The notes under the pieces were generated by a model. It was not told the DNA's origin. It ran no database searches and was given only the letters and a program-made list of their open reading frames with translations. The translations under genes were made by a program, and so were the position numbers. A stretch of DNA of 64,000 bases, from positions 1-64,000 of the forward strand of contig QNQO01000601.1 in NCBI GenBank assembly GCA_003290165.1. Direction: 5' to 3'. This stretch comes from Berberis thunbergii. Taxonomy: Eukaryota; Streptophyta; Magnoliopsida; Ranunculales; Berberidaceae. Shown piece after piece: positions 47,201-57,791 of the stretch. Numbering within the stretch: position 1 is the first letter of the stretch; each line of letters opens with the position of its first letter.

Positions 47201-50200
47201 GAATCTTCTATTATCTTCAAACCATCACATAAAAAAGGCAGCAGAGATTCACCCTTCTGCAAAGTGTTTACACATGGAAAAAGAGACTACCAGGGTGAGA
47301 CGAATGATGATCTTGACCTAAATCTGTTTGATATGGATACCATTATAAAGGCAACATACAACTTCTCTGATATGATAAGAAGAATAAGCATTGAAAAGTA
47401 GTAGAGATCATGGGCGGACCTACTAAGGGGCGAGGGGGCAGCTCAACTTTTAAAATATTTTTAGTATATATATTTTAGTCTTAAAAAATCGATTATATAA
47501 TGTAGAATACAATAGGTTAATTTTTTATGAAAATATTCAAACATGTTTGTGTTGGTGTAGTGGTTGGAAGTTTATCACTTTTAGTAAAAGACCTGAGTTC
47601 GATACTTTTCGAGTGCATTTTTTATTCTATTTTCAATGCAATTTTATTAGTAATTGCAAATATTAAAAAATGTTTAGTTTAATAAAAATTTATTAACATT
47701 AAATAAATGAATTATTTTTCACAAGTAATATTTAACCCCTAACAAAAAAATATTTAAAATTAATATCTAAAATAATAACGATAGAATTCAATGAAAATAT
47801 ATACCATTTGCCAACTTGTATAAAATTTGAACCTCATATAAACTATTTTTTCTTTGAAATTGTATTATGATCATAGTAGATTCACAAATTTCAATTTTTT
47901 TTTTAGCTTCACCTAGAACTTATCCTAATTATTTTGTGATTCTCAATTCTAGACAACCAGGCTTTATAGCCACTTTTTGGTCAGGTTTTAAGTTTTTTAC
48001 ATTTCTATCCCTTCTATAGATAACGTTTGTGATTGTATTTTAAAGAGAATGGGTAAAGGTGTAAAAATGCTCTAGCCTGGCCAAAAAATGGCTTTAAAGT
48101 CTGGCTGCTTAGACAAACTCTTTTGTGATATTACATATGTTCCACTTGTTCTGGACTGGAAAAGGAACTACATATGTTCCAGACAGAGGTGCATATGGAC
48201 CTCTTATATCAGCTATATCGGTGACACCAAGTAAGATGCTCTGGAAATTTGTGTTCCTTTCTTTTGGTGGTTTTTGATATTGTTTGTTTCTTGTAGATTT
48301 TGACCCTAGTACTGGTGGTGGTCTACCTGCTGAAGCTATTGCCGGTATTGTAGTCGGTTCATGTGTTGCTGTACTGTTAGTCTTAGCGATTCTCTGGAAG
48401 GCAGGTTACCTAGGAGGGAAAGATGAAGACAAAGGTAATTAAAGGGAACACATGCTTTCATGCACTACGAAATTTATAGCACGTCTTCTCTTCATTTCAA
48501 TTTTTTACATGCAATGGAGAGACTACGAGCTCCTTATAATACTTGCAATTTGAGATGACTAACCGGTTCGCATGATTGATATTGGACTTTAGAAGCTATA
48601 AACATGGATGGAGCCGTAGTCATTGGTTTCATGAAAACCAAAGCAATGACGATTTCCAACTCCCAGTTACTTGCATTCTGATTTCTTTGCCTATTACATT
48701 CCTTTGGCAGAACTTCGAAGGAGCCTAGAACTACAAACCAGTTATTTCACTTTATCACAAATTAAAGCTGCAACTGCTAATTTCGATTCTGCAAATAAGA
48801 TAGGTGAAGGTGGATTTGGCCCAGTTTACAAGGTAACAAAATATGTGTTTTCTCCATGTTTAGTAGTTCCCTACTTCCCGCACTCATGGCATCCATAGAG
48901 GAAATGAGGCACATAGAGTTATGTATAAAGTCAATCAAGGACTGCTAATGAATTACTGATCCATATATTACTCTGGCTTTCTGATCTTAGGGTGTACTGT
49001 CAGACGGTTCAGTAATTGCTGTCAAGCAGCTCTCTGCAAAATCAAAGCAAGGGAACCGCGAATTTGTAAATGAGATAGGAATGATTTCAGCTCTTCAACA
49101 CCCACATCTTGTGAAGCTTTTTGGATGCTGTATTGAAGGGAATCAACTACTGCTAATTTATGAGTACTTGGAAAATAATAGCTTAGCTCGTGCTCTATTT
49201 GGTAAGCCCCTCACTGTGTAAATTCTACATCTGGTTTGGAGAACAACTTTCTACAGTTGTGAATATTGACTACTATTTATGTGAACCAAAAAATGTATCC
49301 CTCAAATTGAAATAATGTGTATTGGGATCACATTCAGGTGATGAAGATAAAAAATTGAATTTGGATTGGCCAACAAGAAAGAAGATTTGCATCGGTATAG
49401 CAAGGGGCTTAGCTTATCTTCACGAAGAATCGAGACTAAAGATTGTCCACAGAGACATAAAGGCCTCCAACGTGCTGCTTGATAAGGATCTTAATGCTAA
49501 AATTTCCGACTTTGGTTTAGCTAAGCTTGATGAGGAAGAGAATACCCACATTAGTACCCGGATAGCTGGAACTTTGTGAGTTAATTTATGTTGGCTATTA
49601 GTTTTTGTCTTTAATGTGTTGAGGTATACAATAACTATTTTTTTCTTGGTGACAATTGAAACTGTTACAAATTTTCCCAAGACCGGATGCATACAAATTC
49701 AGTTGAATAAAAAGTATAGTGAATTGATGTTACATGTTTCTCAATTTTGTAGAGGATATATGGCTCCAGAGTATGCAATGAGGGGTTACTTAACGGATAA
49801 AGCAGATGTTTACAGCTTTGGAGTTGTTGCATTAGAGATTGTCAGTGGGAAGAGTAATACAAATTATAGGCCAAAGGAGAAGTTTGTTTATCTTCTTGAT
49901 TGGGTAATTTTTCATATTTAATGTTCAACAAACTATTATGTTATTAATTAATGGGTTATTAAGAAGAGTCAGAAATGATGATTATGTTTGGATAAATTTC
50001 AGTACTTGAATGGATCTTTTAAGTCCTGTTCACTGACATGGTGGAACTAATATCATTTTTGTTTATTTTAAAATGCAGGCTTATGTTTTACAAGAACAGG
50101 GAAATCTCCTAGACCTCGTTGACCCAAGCCTCGGATCAAATTACTCGAAAGACGAGGCGTTGAAGATGCTAAATTTGGGTCTTCTGTGCACCAACCCATC

Positions 50201-50516
50201 TCCTACACTTAGGCCAAGTATGTCTGCAGTAGTAAGCATGCTCGAAGGAAAGATTCCAATAATAGCACCACTAGTCAAACGCCCCGGAATGACTGAAAAG
50301 ATGAGTTTTAAGGCATTTGAGAGACTGTCACAGGATAGTCAAACACAAGTCTCAACAATGTCTCAAGGCAGTCAAACACAAGTCTCAATAATGTCTCAAG
50401 GCAGTCAGGCATTGTCTCAAGACAGTCGTGATCGGAGTACATATATGGATGGACCTTTGGTGGAGTCCTCATCAAGCAGACTTCTCTCTGATCTATATGA
50501 TATTCATTTAGATTGA
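41293..50516 (+). CDS. LRR-malectin receptor-like kinase (LRR-VIII-2)
   Basis: Plasma-membrane receptor kinase, about 1033 residues. Exons: 41293-41425, 41959-42139, 42243-42314, 42490-42561, 42655-42726, 42840-42911, 43451-43522, 43595-43666, 43749-43820, 43948-44019, 44090-44164, 44273-44344, 44412-44477, 44556-44618, 44704-44742, 44825-44874, 44999-45351, 45504-45699, 48297-48434, 48711-48832, 48991-49201, 49338-49575, 49753-49903, 50079-50516. All introns are GT-AG and the frame is open throughout. Signal peptide about 1-33; LRRs about 105-370, mostly one per 72-nt exon; malectin domain about 419-600; membrane helix about 615-635; kinase about 660-935 with GEGGFG 679-684, Lys700, HRD 796-798, DFG 816-818 and APE 842-844 (an RD kinase). 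Start: first in-frame ATG (a second follows at once). The tail has Ser-Gln repeats. The family contains LIK1- and RKF1-like kinases of defence and growth; the ligand is unknown. Confidence 0.95.
42738..42800. repeat. 31-bp tandem duplication in kinase intron 5
   Basis: gattctggaattcctatagac and the following aagttttga occur twice, with one difference. It does not touch splice sites. Confidence 0.85.
45731..46170. other. Kinase intron 18, first part of inserted DNA
   Basis: Begins right after the 121-bp segment that is repeated at 48141-48261. No gene recognised. Confidence 0.4.
46171..46515 (-). pseudogene. Xyloglucan endotransglucosylase (XTH) 3' fragment, antisense
   Basis: Minus strand, inside intron 18 of the receptor kinase. 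It reads [21 protein letters not shown], then [14 protein letters not shown] and [20 protein letters not shown]. This is the C-terminal XTH_C extension of xyloglucan endotransglucosylase/hydrolases, which cut and rejoin xyloglucan in the wall. The usual last cysteine (PPEC-type) is replaced, and the catalytic DEIDFEFLG exon is absent. A 39-bp tandem duplication (cacttcagaccattcagcg units, 46437-46510) lies at its 5' side where the EDWAT motif should be. A dead fragment. Confidence 0.75.
46885..47402 (+). pseudogene. S-domain (G-type lectin) receptor kinase fragment
   Basis: Same strand as the host gene, in intron 18. The first piece (46950-47125) encodes a membrane segment, [20 protein letters not shown], with a basic stop-transfer stretch and a donor-like end. 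The second (about 47225-47402) reads [20 protein letters not shown] and TYNFSDM, the juxtamembrane region that precedes the kinase P-loop in S-locus-type receptor kinases. It is cut off by a transposon sequence at about 47405, so the kinase itself is absent. Confidence 0.72.
47409..47931. mobile_element. Degenerate hAT-like element
   Basis: Begins gggcggacctactaagggg, similar to the gggacgga / ggggcgga ends of the other hAT elements here, and contains tgtagtggttggaagtttat ... ctgagttcgatac, resembling tRNA boxes as in the element at 31758. The right end is unclear. Confidence 0.5.
47941..48120. mobile_element. Mutator-type MITE, copy 2
   Basis: 180 bp with inverted ends (tctcaattctag... / ...ctagacaaactc with tttatagccactttttgg inside), flanked by a perfect 9-bp target duplication ttttgtgat (47932-47940 and 48121-48129). 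The 9-bp length points to the Mutator superfamily. Confidence 0.88.
48141..48261 (+). repeat. Duplicate of the end of kinase exon 18
   Basis: Near-perfect direct copy of 45610-45730: the last 90 bp of exon 18, its donor (caagtaagatg) and the start of intron 18. It lacks an acceptor, so it should not be spliced in as an exon, but it shows that the DNA between the copies (about 2.4 kb) was added to the intron. Confidence 0.92.
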
Positions 50517-50664
50517 TGTATCATGGAGGTCTCTATATATATTTATTTTTCCAAAATCCGTGAACATCCAAGAGGAAGTATTGTGAAAATTTTTAGAATG
50601 GTGAATGTCCACCTCCTAGTGTAGAAATTTCTAGTGTATGGTGGATGTCCACCTCCTCAACATC
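50493..50664 (+). repeat. Kinase 3' end / Copia edge, copy 1
   Basis: The last codons and 3' UTR of the kinase and the following Copia-like edge (gaacatccaagaggaagtat, a polypurine-tract-like run) recur at 55804-56240. The kinase transcript therefore probably ends in retrotransposon-derived DNA. Copy 1 lacks about 264 bp found in copy 2. Confidence 0.8.
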
Positions 50665-50839
50665 CACTACAAGAAAAGCCTTCATTTATAGCATATGATT
50701 ACATCACATACCCTCGTTCATAGCAATTTTTAAATTTTGCTATGAAAAATCAAATTTTAATGGTTTTAAAAAATGAAAACGCTATCTAATTTGGGCGGGG
50801 TTTTTGGCGCCGCTCAAAAAAAAAATTCACCCGATTTTT

Positions 50840-51600
50840 CTCTCTTCTCCCCCAAATTTCACTCTAAACTTAAAACGTGAGACTCCCCTGCAAAGCTCAA
50901 CCCTGTGCTTCTCACTTCTCTTTCCCTAAGATAAGGTCTTCTTCACTTCTTCACATCTCCATATCTTCTTTTCTTCTTCTTCTTCTAATCTTCAGATCTT
51001 CTCTAGTTCTTCTTCTTCTCCACATTCTTCTTCACGTTTTGATCCCTCTTGTTTCGAGGAAGAGGGTGGTTCCAGAGAGAGAAATCCAGGTGAAACCTTG
51101 GCTCGCTTAAAAAAGGCTTCAACTTGCCAATGCCCCTTTTCCTTTCTCCTCTTCTTCACAGCAAACCCTAGCTCAGTACCTCCATCTCTTTAACAACAAC
51201 AAGGTTAGCTTGTTCTTCTAATAGATGGGGTTTACTTCTTCTTCTTTTTGGGTTTTTTTTTGTTGGATTAAGAAGATTTTTTTATTTTTTTTTATTAATT
51301 TTTTTTATGGATTTCATTCACTGTTTGAAGCTCTAGGGTTTTTGAAATTAAAGTAAAAATCCGATTTCTAAAGAACCCCACACCATCGTTTTCCCTTTTT
51401 TTTATCTCGTTTCATTGTCTCTGTATGATTTTGTTCATATCATGTGATGCTCCACAAATTTGCTACATTGATGTTTATTACTTCACTCCTGCTGTTTTTT
51501 CTTCTTCTTCTGTAGCTCTAATTGCCAGCATAGCAGCTTCAGAGTTTTGTCTCAGGTATTATTTAATTTTGATTCTTGAGTACTTGAAGTTACAAGTGAA
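50840..51600 (+). other. Promoter/leader-like start of the CACTA cargo
   Basis: Pyrimidine-rich leader-like DNA (cttcttcttcttc, 50970-51060) followed by a candidate intron up to the acceptor at 51608. No confident coding exon; a short frame near 51480-51550 (SSSSVALIASIAASEF) is unassigned. Confidence 0.35.
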
Positions 51601-51608
51601 CTTTTCAG

Positions 51609-51737
51609 GTGGCACAACCATATGAATCCTGCTATTAAAAAGGGTGCTTGGACCAAGGATGAGGAGTTGGCTCTTATACGTGCACACAAGATATATGGGA
51701 TCAAATGGGCGAAAAATGCAAGGTTTCTAGCTGGAAG
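51609..51737 (+). pseudogene. 3R-MYB repeat exon captured by CACTA
   Basis: 129-bp exon between a cag acceptor and a gtataa donor. It reads WHNHMNPAIKKGAWTKDEEL and ALIRAHKIYGIKW, then ARFLAGR. This is the end of MYB repeat R2 and most of R3 in three-repeat MYB factors that control G2/M genes; the spaced tryptophans (W in GAW, W in IKW) are kept. The usual TDNSIKNHW continuation is not found in the next exons. It lies upstream of the VTE3-like copy on the same strand, so a MYB-VTE3 fusion transcript is possible. Confidence 0.8.
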
Positions 51738-51739
51738 GT

Positions 51740-52860
51740 ATAAAATTTGCATCATTTAAATTATAGTTACAAACTAATAGACTAGTAAGTTGTTGATTAC
51801 TTTCGTTATTATACATGCTAAAAAGAACGAACAATCTGGGTGTGTATGCATGCATGTAATATGTTAATTTGGGCCTATATGCGGGGGTTTTTACAATCTT
51901 GCCAAACAAATTATACCCGTTTATTAGACGTTGTAATGGTTTTTTAAGAAATGTCGGCTATGTACTATTCGAATACTATTATCGATCCATAAGTTTGCCT
52001 TGTCCAAGATCCTAAGGAGTTGGAGTGGTTGGTTTCTAAAAGCTTATTGATGATGCACACAAAAAATTGAGTCTATTTTTTTCAGCCAAGAAATTGACTG
52101 TCCTTTATAGTTACTTTGTCGTGCACTAGCATGTTAAAAGAGCACATTTTGAGTTTGAACCAATTTTTACTGCTTCGATCTTACTGCAAAAGCTTAACTA
52201 TTAATGCATAACACTCTTTTGGATTGTCAAAAAAATAAAAATAAACTTTTCTTTCATTCCAATATATGATTCATTTGGATAGAACAACATATTATTGCCA
52301 TTGTTCATAGATAAAGAGATCATCTATATGCGATAGAGATTGGCTAGCTATATGCAATAGAGTTTGGCTTGCTTGTGGATGATGGGGATGATGGCAATGA
52401 TTCCGGAGAGGACAAGGAGGATAAATTTGCATCTGGTAAATATGCCGGTGTTTAAGTTAGATTGTAGTAGTTGATTTCGTTTGCTTTTGTGTTATTAGAA
52501 AGTTATGAACTTGATTATTCTTGTTGTTATTTGTTTTGCAGCAGTGAAGAAGAGGAGGTCAAGTGTCACAATGGTGTTCTCATGCACTTCCAAAGAAGGT
52601 AAGAGTTCTCTTTAATGGTGTTATTTGTTTCTTATTTGTCTAATGGACATGAATGGTTTGGCTGTCAAAATCGGCATTAGAAACCATAGTGTTGAATTTG
52701 ATAGTCTATTGTTCCAAGTGCTGAAATTTTCTTCTTATTAGTGTACTATTTTGCTAGACATTAATGGTTTTGCTGTCAAAATCGGCATTAACCATAGTGT
52801 TGAATTTGATTTTTCTGTCAAGGATGCATTAGTTTAAGCAGGAGGCCTTTTGGTTTCTTC
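51740..52860 (+). other. CACTA cargo between MYB and VTE3 pieces
   Basis: Exon-like acidic stretch at 52378-52435 (DDGNDSGEDKEDKFAS) and a basic one at 52543-52598 (KKRRSS) with splice-like edges. No family assigned. A 90-bp segment with gctgtcaaaatcggcatta is duplicated (52660-52700, 52770-52800). Confidence 0.3.
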
Positions 52861-52866
52861 ATCTAG

Positions 52867-55332
52867 GTCTGCTTCTCAGCCTAGGTTCATTCAGCAGGAG
52901 GCCTTTTGGTTCTATAGATTTCTTTCCATTGTGTATGACCATGTTATAAACCCTGGGCATTGGACTGAGGACATGAGGGATGACGCACTTGAGCCTGCGG
53001 ATCTTTATGACCGCAATATGATTGTGGTGGATGTTGGTGGTGGCACTGGGTTCACTACCTTAGGTATAGTGAAGCATGTTGATGCTAAGAATGTTACCAT
53101 TCTAGACCAATCACCGCATCAGCTTGCTAAGGCAAAGTCGAAGAAGGAGTTGAAAGATTGCCAGATAATTGAAGGTGATGTTGAGGATCTTCCATTTTCG
53201 ACCGATTATGCTGATAGATACGTCTCTGCTGGAAGTATTGGCCAGATCCACAGCGTGGAATCAAGGAAGTGTACCGGGTCTTGAAACTAGGGGGAAAAGC
53301 GTGCTTGATTGGTCTTGTACATCCAACTTTTTGGTTGTCTCGCTTCTTTGCAGATGTATGGATGCTTTTCCCCACGGAAGAAGAATATATTGAGTGGTTC
53401 ACCAAGGTTGGGTTCAAAGATGTTCAATTGAAAAGAATCGGTCCAAAGTGGTACCGCGGAGTCCGTCAACATGGATTAATCATGGGATATTACTCAGATT
53501 GGTTTCTTCAAAACCGACTCTTTTATATATGTACAAGCATGTGAATTATAACCTTATTAAGAAAAAAAAGTTATGGCTATATTGATAGGGGTTAAATTAA
53601 TATTTGAATGTGCCACATCTTCACCATGTTATGGACCTTGTGTCTACCTAGCTATTTGTTGAATTTTATTATCACTTCTCCAGTTTGCAAAAGCATGGGA
53701 GGTAGTCCTGCATCCACTTCTGTTAAAATGGAAAAAGAAGATTTTGAGAACTCTAGGAAACGCATGAAACAAGTATGTGTTTCTTTATCTAAATATCTCC
53801 TTAACTGTTATCCTGTTGTTGTAAGGCAAGATTGTTTATTTCCATGGATAACATCTTTGTTCTGTTACTAGATGGAAAGTGAGGAAGGCCAAGTGAGTGA
53901 TGGAGCTGTTGAAGAGGTTGCTGAAGGAGAGACCAAAATGACACGTGGGATCGGTGGAACACCAAATCGCTGCCATCCATGAAAAAGTTGTCATTTTTCT
54001 TAAAAGCTTAAAATGAAAATTTTCGATGATAAGGCCGTGTAATTTGAGGATAGTGTCGCTGTTTATATGATAAAGCCATACAGTTACCTACTTAGTGAAT
54101 GGTATACAAGGATTGAACATAGGTTCTGAACACTGCTTCATCATATGATTTCACTAGCAGTGAGAGCACATAAAGTTATGATTCACTGATCGATCTCAGA
54201 AAGTTGTAGTGGCTTTATCTATGAAAATATGTTAGCCATTGGTAGGTATGCACTCCATCAATTTGGAAGAAGATATGGCAGAGGTTTACTGATGTGTATT
54301 GAAATTTACATTGGCGAAACTAATGTGTATTGAAGTTTTTCTTATGTTATTGATTCTCGCAGAGTATGGATTTGAAGTGTACTGCTTGTGTTCATGTAAG
54401 TATCTGAGCTCATGGATGCAGGGAAAACACTTTTCAAGGATCTAAGTAACAATTTTGAAGAGCGGCTTATAATGTAAGTCCAAATGTCGAAACAAAATCT
54501 AGTACACACTGGAAAAATAAATTGAACATATCCTGATTTATTTAACTGTGTACTTTGTTATTCACTTATTCTTTCTGCAGAATACATACGGAACAGATGG
54601 AGAGATTTCAAGTGGAGATCAGGGAGCTGTGATTGATTGATGCCTCAAATGCAGAGACCAATGTTGTTCTTCAGAATGCTAGGCAACTAATTCAAAATGC
54701 CCACATGATTGATACTTGAAGGTAAAAAAAAATGAACTATGAAGCTCAACTGCTCATGCATTGCTAATAACAAGAAAGAGATGAGAAGAAGACAAAAAAA
54801 CATTTCACCACAGGCATAACTTCATGTTTAAATTGAGCCATACCAACACATATTACTGGAAACCATGGTCAGTAGCATAAACCACAACATTTGTAGTCAA
54901 TTCACTCATACTTCCGCCCTTCTTATTATGGGATGATCTGGTTTGTGAATGATTTATTATACTTGTAGGCCTTGTATACTAACACTATCATAATGTGCAT
55001 AATTTCTACAGGTTGATCCAGCCAAAGAATCTGACAACTGTTGTGAATAGCGCTGCTCTGTGACAGGTGTGAAACCTCATTCAGGGGACTCTCCACTGCA
55101 GCTCGGTCCAAAGGTTGAAGATGTGAGGAAGCCGGTAAACCCGTTTGTGTTCTTTCTACGGTTCCTTTTGGGTGCTCTGGCAGGAACCTACTATGTGCTG
55201 GTTCCCATTTACATGTGGATCAAGGATCAAATTGTTCCCAAGGGATGCCAATTTGAGGAAAATAGGGAGTTGGTCTTCAGTTCTGGGATGTTATGGACAT
55301 TGGTTCTCGTAGAGCAAAGTTCTGATTTCTAG
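52867..55332 (+). pseudogene. MPBQ/MSBQ methyltransferase copy (VTE3-like)
   Basis: Copy of the chloroplast inner-envelope enzyme that methylates MPBQ and MSBQ in tocopherol and plastoquinone synthesis. The first part (52867-53240) reads FWFYRFLSIVYDHVINPGHW and VDVGGGTGFTTLGIV, the SAM-binding glycine motif, on to YADRYVSAGSI. Then the frame breaks: seven bases are missing compared with the expected coding sequence. The second part continues one frame over (53231-53487) with WPDPQRGIKEVYRVLKLGGK and WYRGVRQHGLIMG. After 1.5 kb, 55050-55250 gives the end: GDSPLQLGPKVEDV and YYVLVPIYMWIKDQIVPKG, the membrane anchor. A one-base loss there removes the normal stop. The transit peptide is absent. 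Not functional as the enzyme. Confidence 0.85.
53500..55040 (+). other. Unassigned exon-like pieces within the VTE3 copy
   Basis: 53696-53774 (MGGSPASTSVKMEKEDFENS, donor gtatgt) may splice to 53872-53982 (ESEEGQVSDGAVEEVAEGE, stop). Another at 54580-54718 reads NAETNVVLQNARQLIQNAHM and stops. They look like nuclear-protein exons from another host gene and would make this segment an inserted third cargo, but I recognise none. Confidence 0.3.
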
Positions 55333-55559
55333 CTATCTGTAAACGTTTTAGGTGGAATGGGCTAGCAGCTAGCTGGTAGAGTCTGAGCATGTATATTGTT
55401 GCTTTTGAGACGCGTTTAAGTTTTTGATTCAAATTGTATTGTATTGTATTGTATTTTTATGGTATTGTATTCAAATCGTGATGGTAGTTCGTATGTTTAT
55501 GAAATGATTAATATTTATTTTTGGATCATTTGAATGCTTTACATATAATATATGCAATA

Positions 55560-55803
55560 TTATCTTCTATAGTTAAAGAAATCGGTGTTATAAAAAGTCA
55601 TTTGATAGCACTTGGTGAATGCTATAAAAAAAAGACTTCAGAAATGCTATAGAAACTAATACAATAGCATTTGTTAAATGCTACGTGAGGGAAGACAATA
55701 GCATTTCAGGAACACTATTAATAACTAGACAATAGTATTTTTAAAGCATTGTCACAAGCTAAACAATAGCATTTTTTAAATGCTATTAAAGGTTTAACCA
55801 TAG
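55560..55803. repeat. CACTA right subterminal motifs
   Basis: At least eight aatagcattt / aaatgctat motifs in both orientations. Confidence 0.75.
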
Positions 55804-56279
55804 CTATATGATATTCATTTAGATTGATGTATCATGGAGGTGTCTTTATATATTTATTTTTTCGAAATCTGTAGACATAATATATTAATACTTACACAAG
55901 GGATTGATTGTATTCATTGCAAATAGAAGTTATAAAAAGTTTGCCTTCTTAACCATTGTTATATTAACATACCCAACTTTCTTTTTCTTCCTTCGTTGCC
56001 AAAGACTTTGAACAATTTGCACGTTGTACTTTTTCTGTCTCTAAGGTTTTGTTCCATTGGGTTTTTCTAGCAAGGTTTTCATGAGACATCATTTTGCACA
56101 TCCAACCAGACTTCAAGGTAGAGACAATATGCGGTGAACATCCAAGAGGGAGTATTGTGGAAATTTCTAGGATATGGTGGATGTCCACCTCCTATTGTAG
56201 AAATTTCTAGTGTATGGTGGATGTCCACCTCCTCAACATCTAATGCTAGCCATGTTACATGCAATTGAATGTAATAAAT

Positions 56280-56282
56280 GTA

Positions 56283-56337
<55 letters not shown>
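56280..56337. repeat. (AT)n microsatellite
   Basis: Two AT runs separated by a single tt. Confidence 0.95.
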
Positions 56338-57005
56338 ATGCAGTCGATTTTCGCTCCCAACTTTGACCTTGTTCCTACTGACCTACACAATAACGCATGT
56401 GAGCCACAGACCACCGTGGGGTGGCCGATGACACTCCAATGCTAAAGTCAGACAGGGATCTGAGGAAGGTGAAATGCTATAACAGGGAATTTGTAGCGTA
56501 CCTTAGCTTACCAACCTCATGTCTTATTTATAGTGCAAGTAGTCCTAGTTCTACCAGGCCATCGTAGGGGTAGTTTAGGAAGAAGATCTTCATGGAGATC
56601 TCTCCCTAATTAGGAGTTGTGCTGTAGGAGGGAAGTTACATGTTAGCTATGTGTTCCTAGATACGCGGGAAATAATTTCAAATACAAGAGTAATCCGTAG
56701 AAAGGAGTTTCCTTGTGTGGAAGATACTTTGGCGTTTGCTTCCTAGTTAGAAACAGAGAGCAGCTGTAGTTGCCTGTCTGAAGCTGATCCTTGAGATGTA
56801 GCCTGAAGAAGGCTCACAGGTATTGAGGATAGTTGTGAGACGTGTAGGCCTAGCATACTGTGAGAGTTTGGGTCCGCTTGGCGGACTGAAGTCGAGTAGG
56901 CTTGGATACGCTTGGGCTGGATCTGTGTTGGGTCGATGCTTGAGCATGTACTTCCTCGAGATCATCATGACACGTGTTCGGCTCAGGAGTGTGACCGTTT
57001 TTATG

Positions 57006-57008
57006 TAT

Positions 57009-57051
<43 letters not shown>

Positions 57052-57068
57052 ATGTATATATGTAGAGA
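57006..57068. repeat. (TA)n(TG)n microsatellite
   Basis: atat run followed by gtgtgt run and tatata. Confidence 0.95.
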
Positions 57069-57204
57069 GATACAAATAATGAATGAGAAAGAGAAAGAAA
57101 TAGTAAATGATAGTATTTCTATTTGCTAAATCAAATAGATTGACCAACGAGATATGAACGATAATTATATGAATGTTATGTTAGTTTATAAAACATTATC
57201 AGCA

Positions 57205-57791
57205 CGCACTTCGACCAATTGTGCGTACGAAGCTCCGACCATTTGAGTGTTCGGGCAAAAAAAATTTCCGCCTTCATTTTTCCAACCTCTTTATTCAAAA
57301 GAGTTTAGAGGTAAATAATTCAACAATAACTTATATTTTTCTGAATTTTAATATGACTGTTTCCATGATATATATTACATCTAGTGGATATTGCCTCACA
57401 AGAAAAGATTACTTTCATGGCGGTGTTTCATGCTTGGAATTCAAACTTTGTTTAAATCTTAGATCCCTCATCACACACATCACAATATCACACATATATT
57501 GGAATAAAGGTTAGAATAACAATGAAGTCTTTCACTTCGACTCATGTGGTGTTTAGTAGATACCATTGATGGTGGTACTGATAATTGGACAAATTATAGG
57601 TGGATTTCATCATGAATACGCCAATCACATAAAGAGAAAAATCTAACTCACCAGAATAACCAAGAAGGGAAATGCCCAAAACTGAGATAACAATTAATAT
57701 CTCATCAAATTCTTCTCCTTTTTTCTTGATATTGATCGTCCCAAAATTGGCTTCCAAAGAAACAATGAAAGATGAGCATGGCTAGCCAACG
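57205..57791. other. Gap, no gene recognised
   Basis: Short frames on both strands only. The minus-strand frame 57542-57757 has a hydrophobic centre (IVISVLGISLLGY) but no known domain. Confidence 0.3.

Larger units (their letters stand above)
50665..55803 (+). mobile_element. CACTA element carrying host gene pieces, right end lost
   Basis: Left end CACTACAAGAAAAGCC, with motifs such as tagcaatttttaaattttgc (50725-50750). The right subterminal part (55560-55800) has many aatagcattt / aaatgctat motifs, but the terminal TAGTG is missing; the sequence jumps to the duplicated 3' end of the receptor kinase. Inside, on the + strand, lie a 3R-MYB exon, a VTE3-like gene copy and unassigned exon-like pieces. 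No transposase is visible, so it is a non-autonomous, gene-carrying element. Confidence 0.72.
55804..57200 (+). mobile_element. Copia-type LTR retrotransposon remains
   Basis: Starts with copy 2 of the kinase 3' end (55804-55875). A stretch at 56040-56150 (tgggtttttctagcaagg, then gaacatccaagagggagtat) resembles the 3' internal end and polypurine tract of plant Copia elements. The LTR would start near 56154 (tgtggaaatttctag). Near 57190-57205, aacattatcagcacgc resembles a Copia primer-binding region after an LTR end. The interior 56340-57000 is unlike the rest and may be a further insertion. No open polyprotein. Confidence 0.5.

Noticed and set aside
48141..48261. Extra exon of the receptor kinase
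   Set aside because: It is a partial copy of exon 18 without an acceptor; using exon 18 at 45504-45699 joins exon 19 in the right phase.
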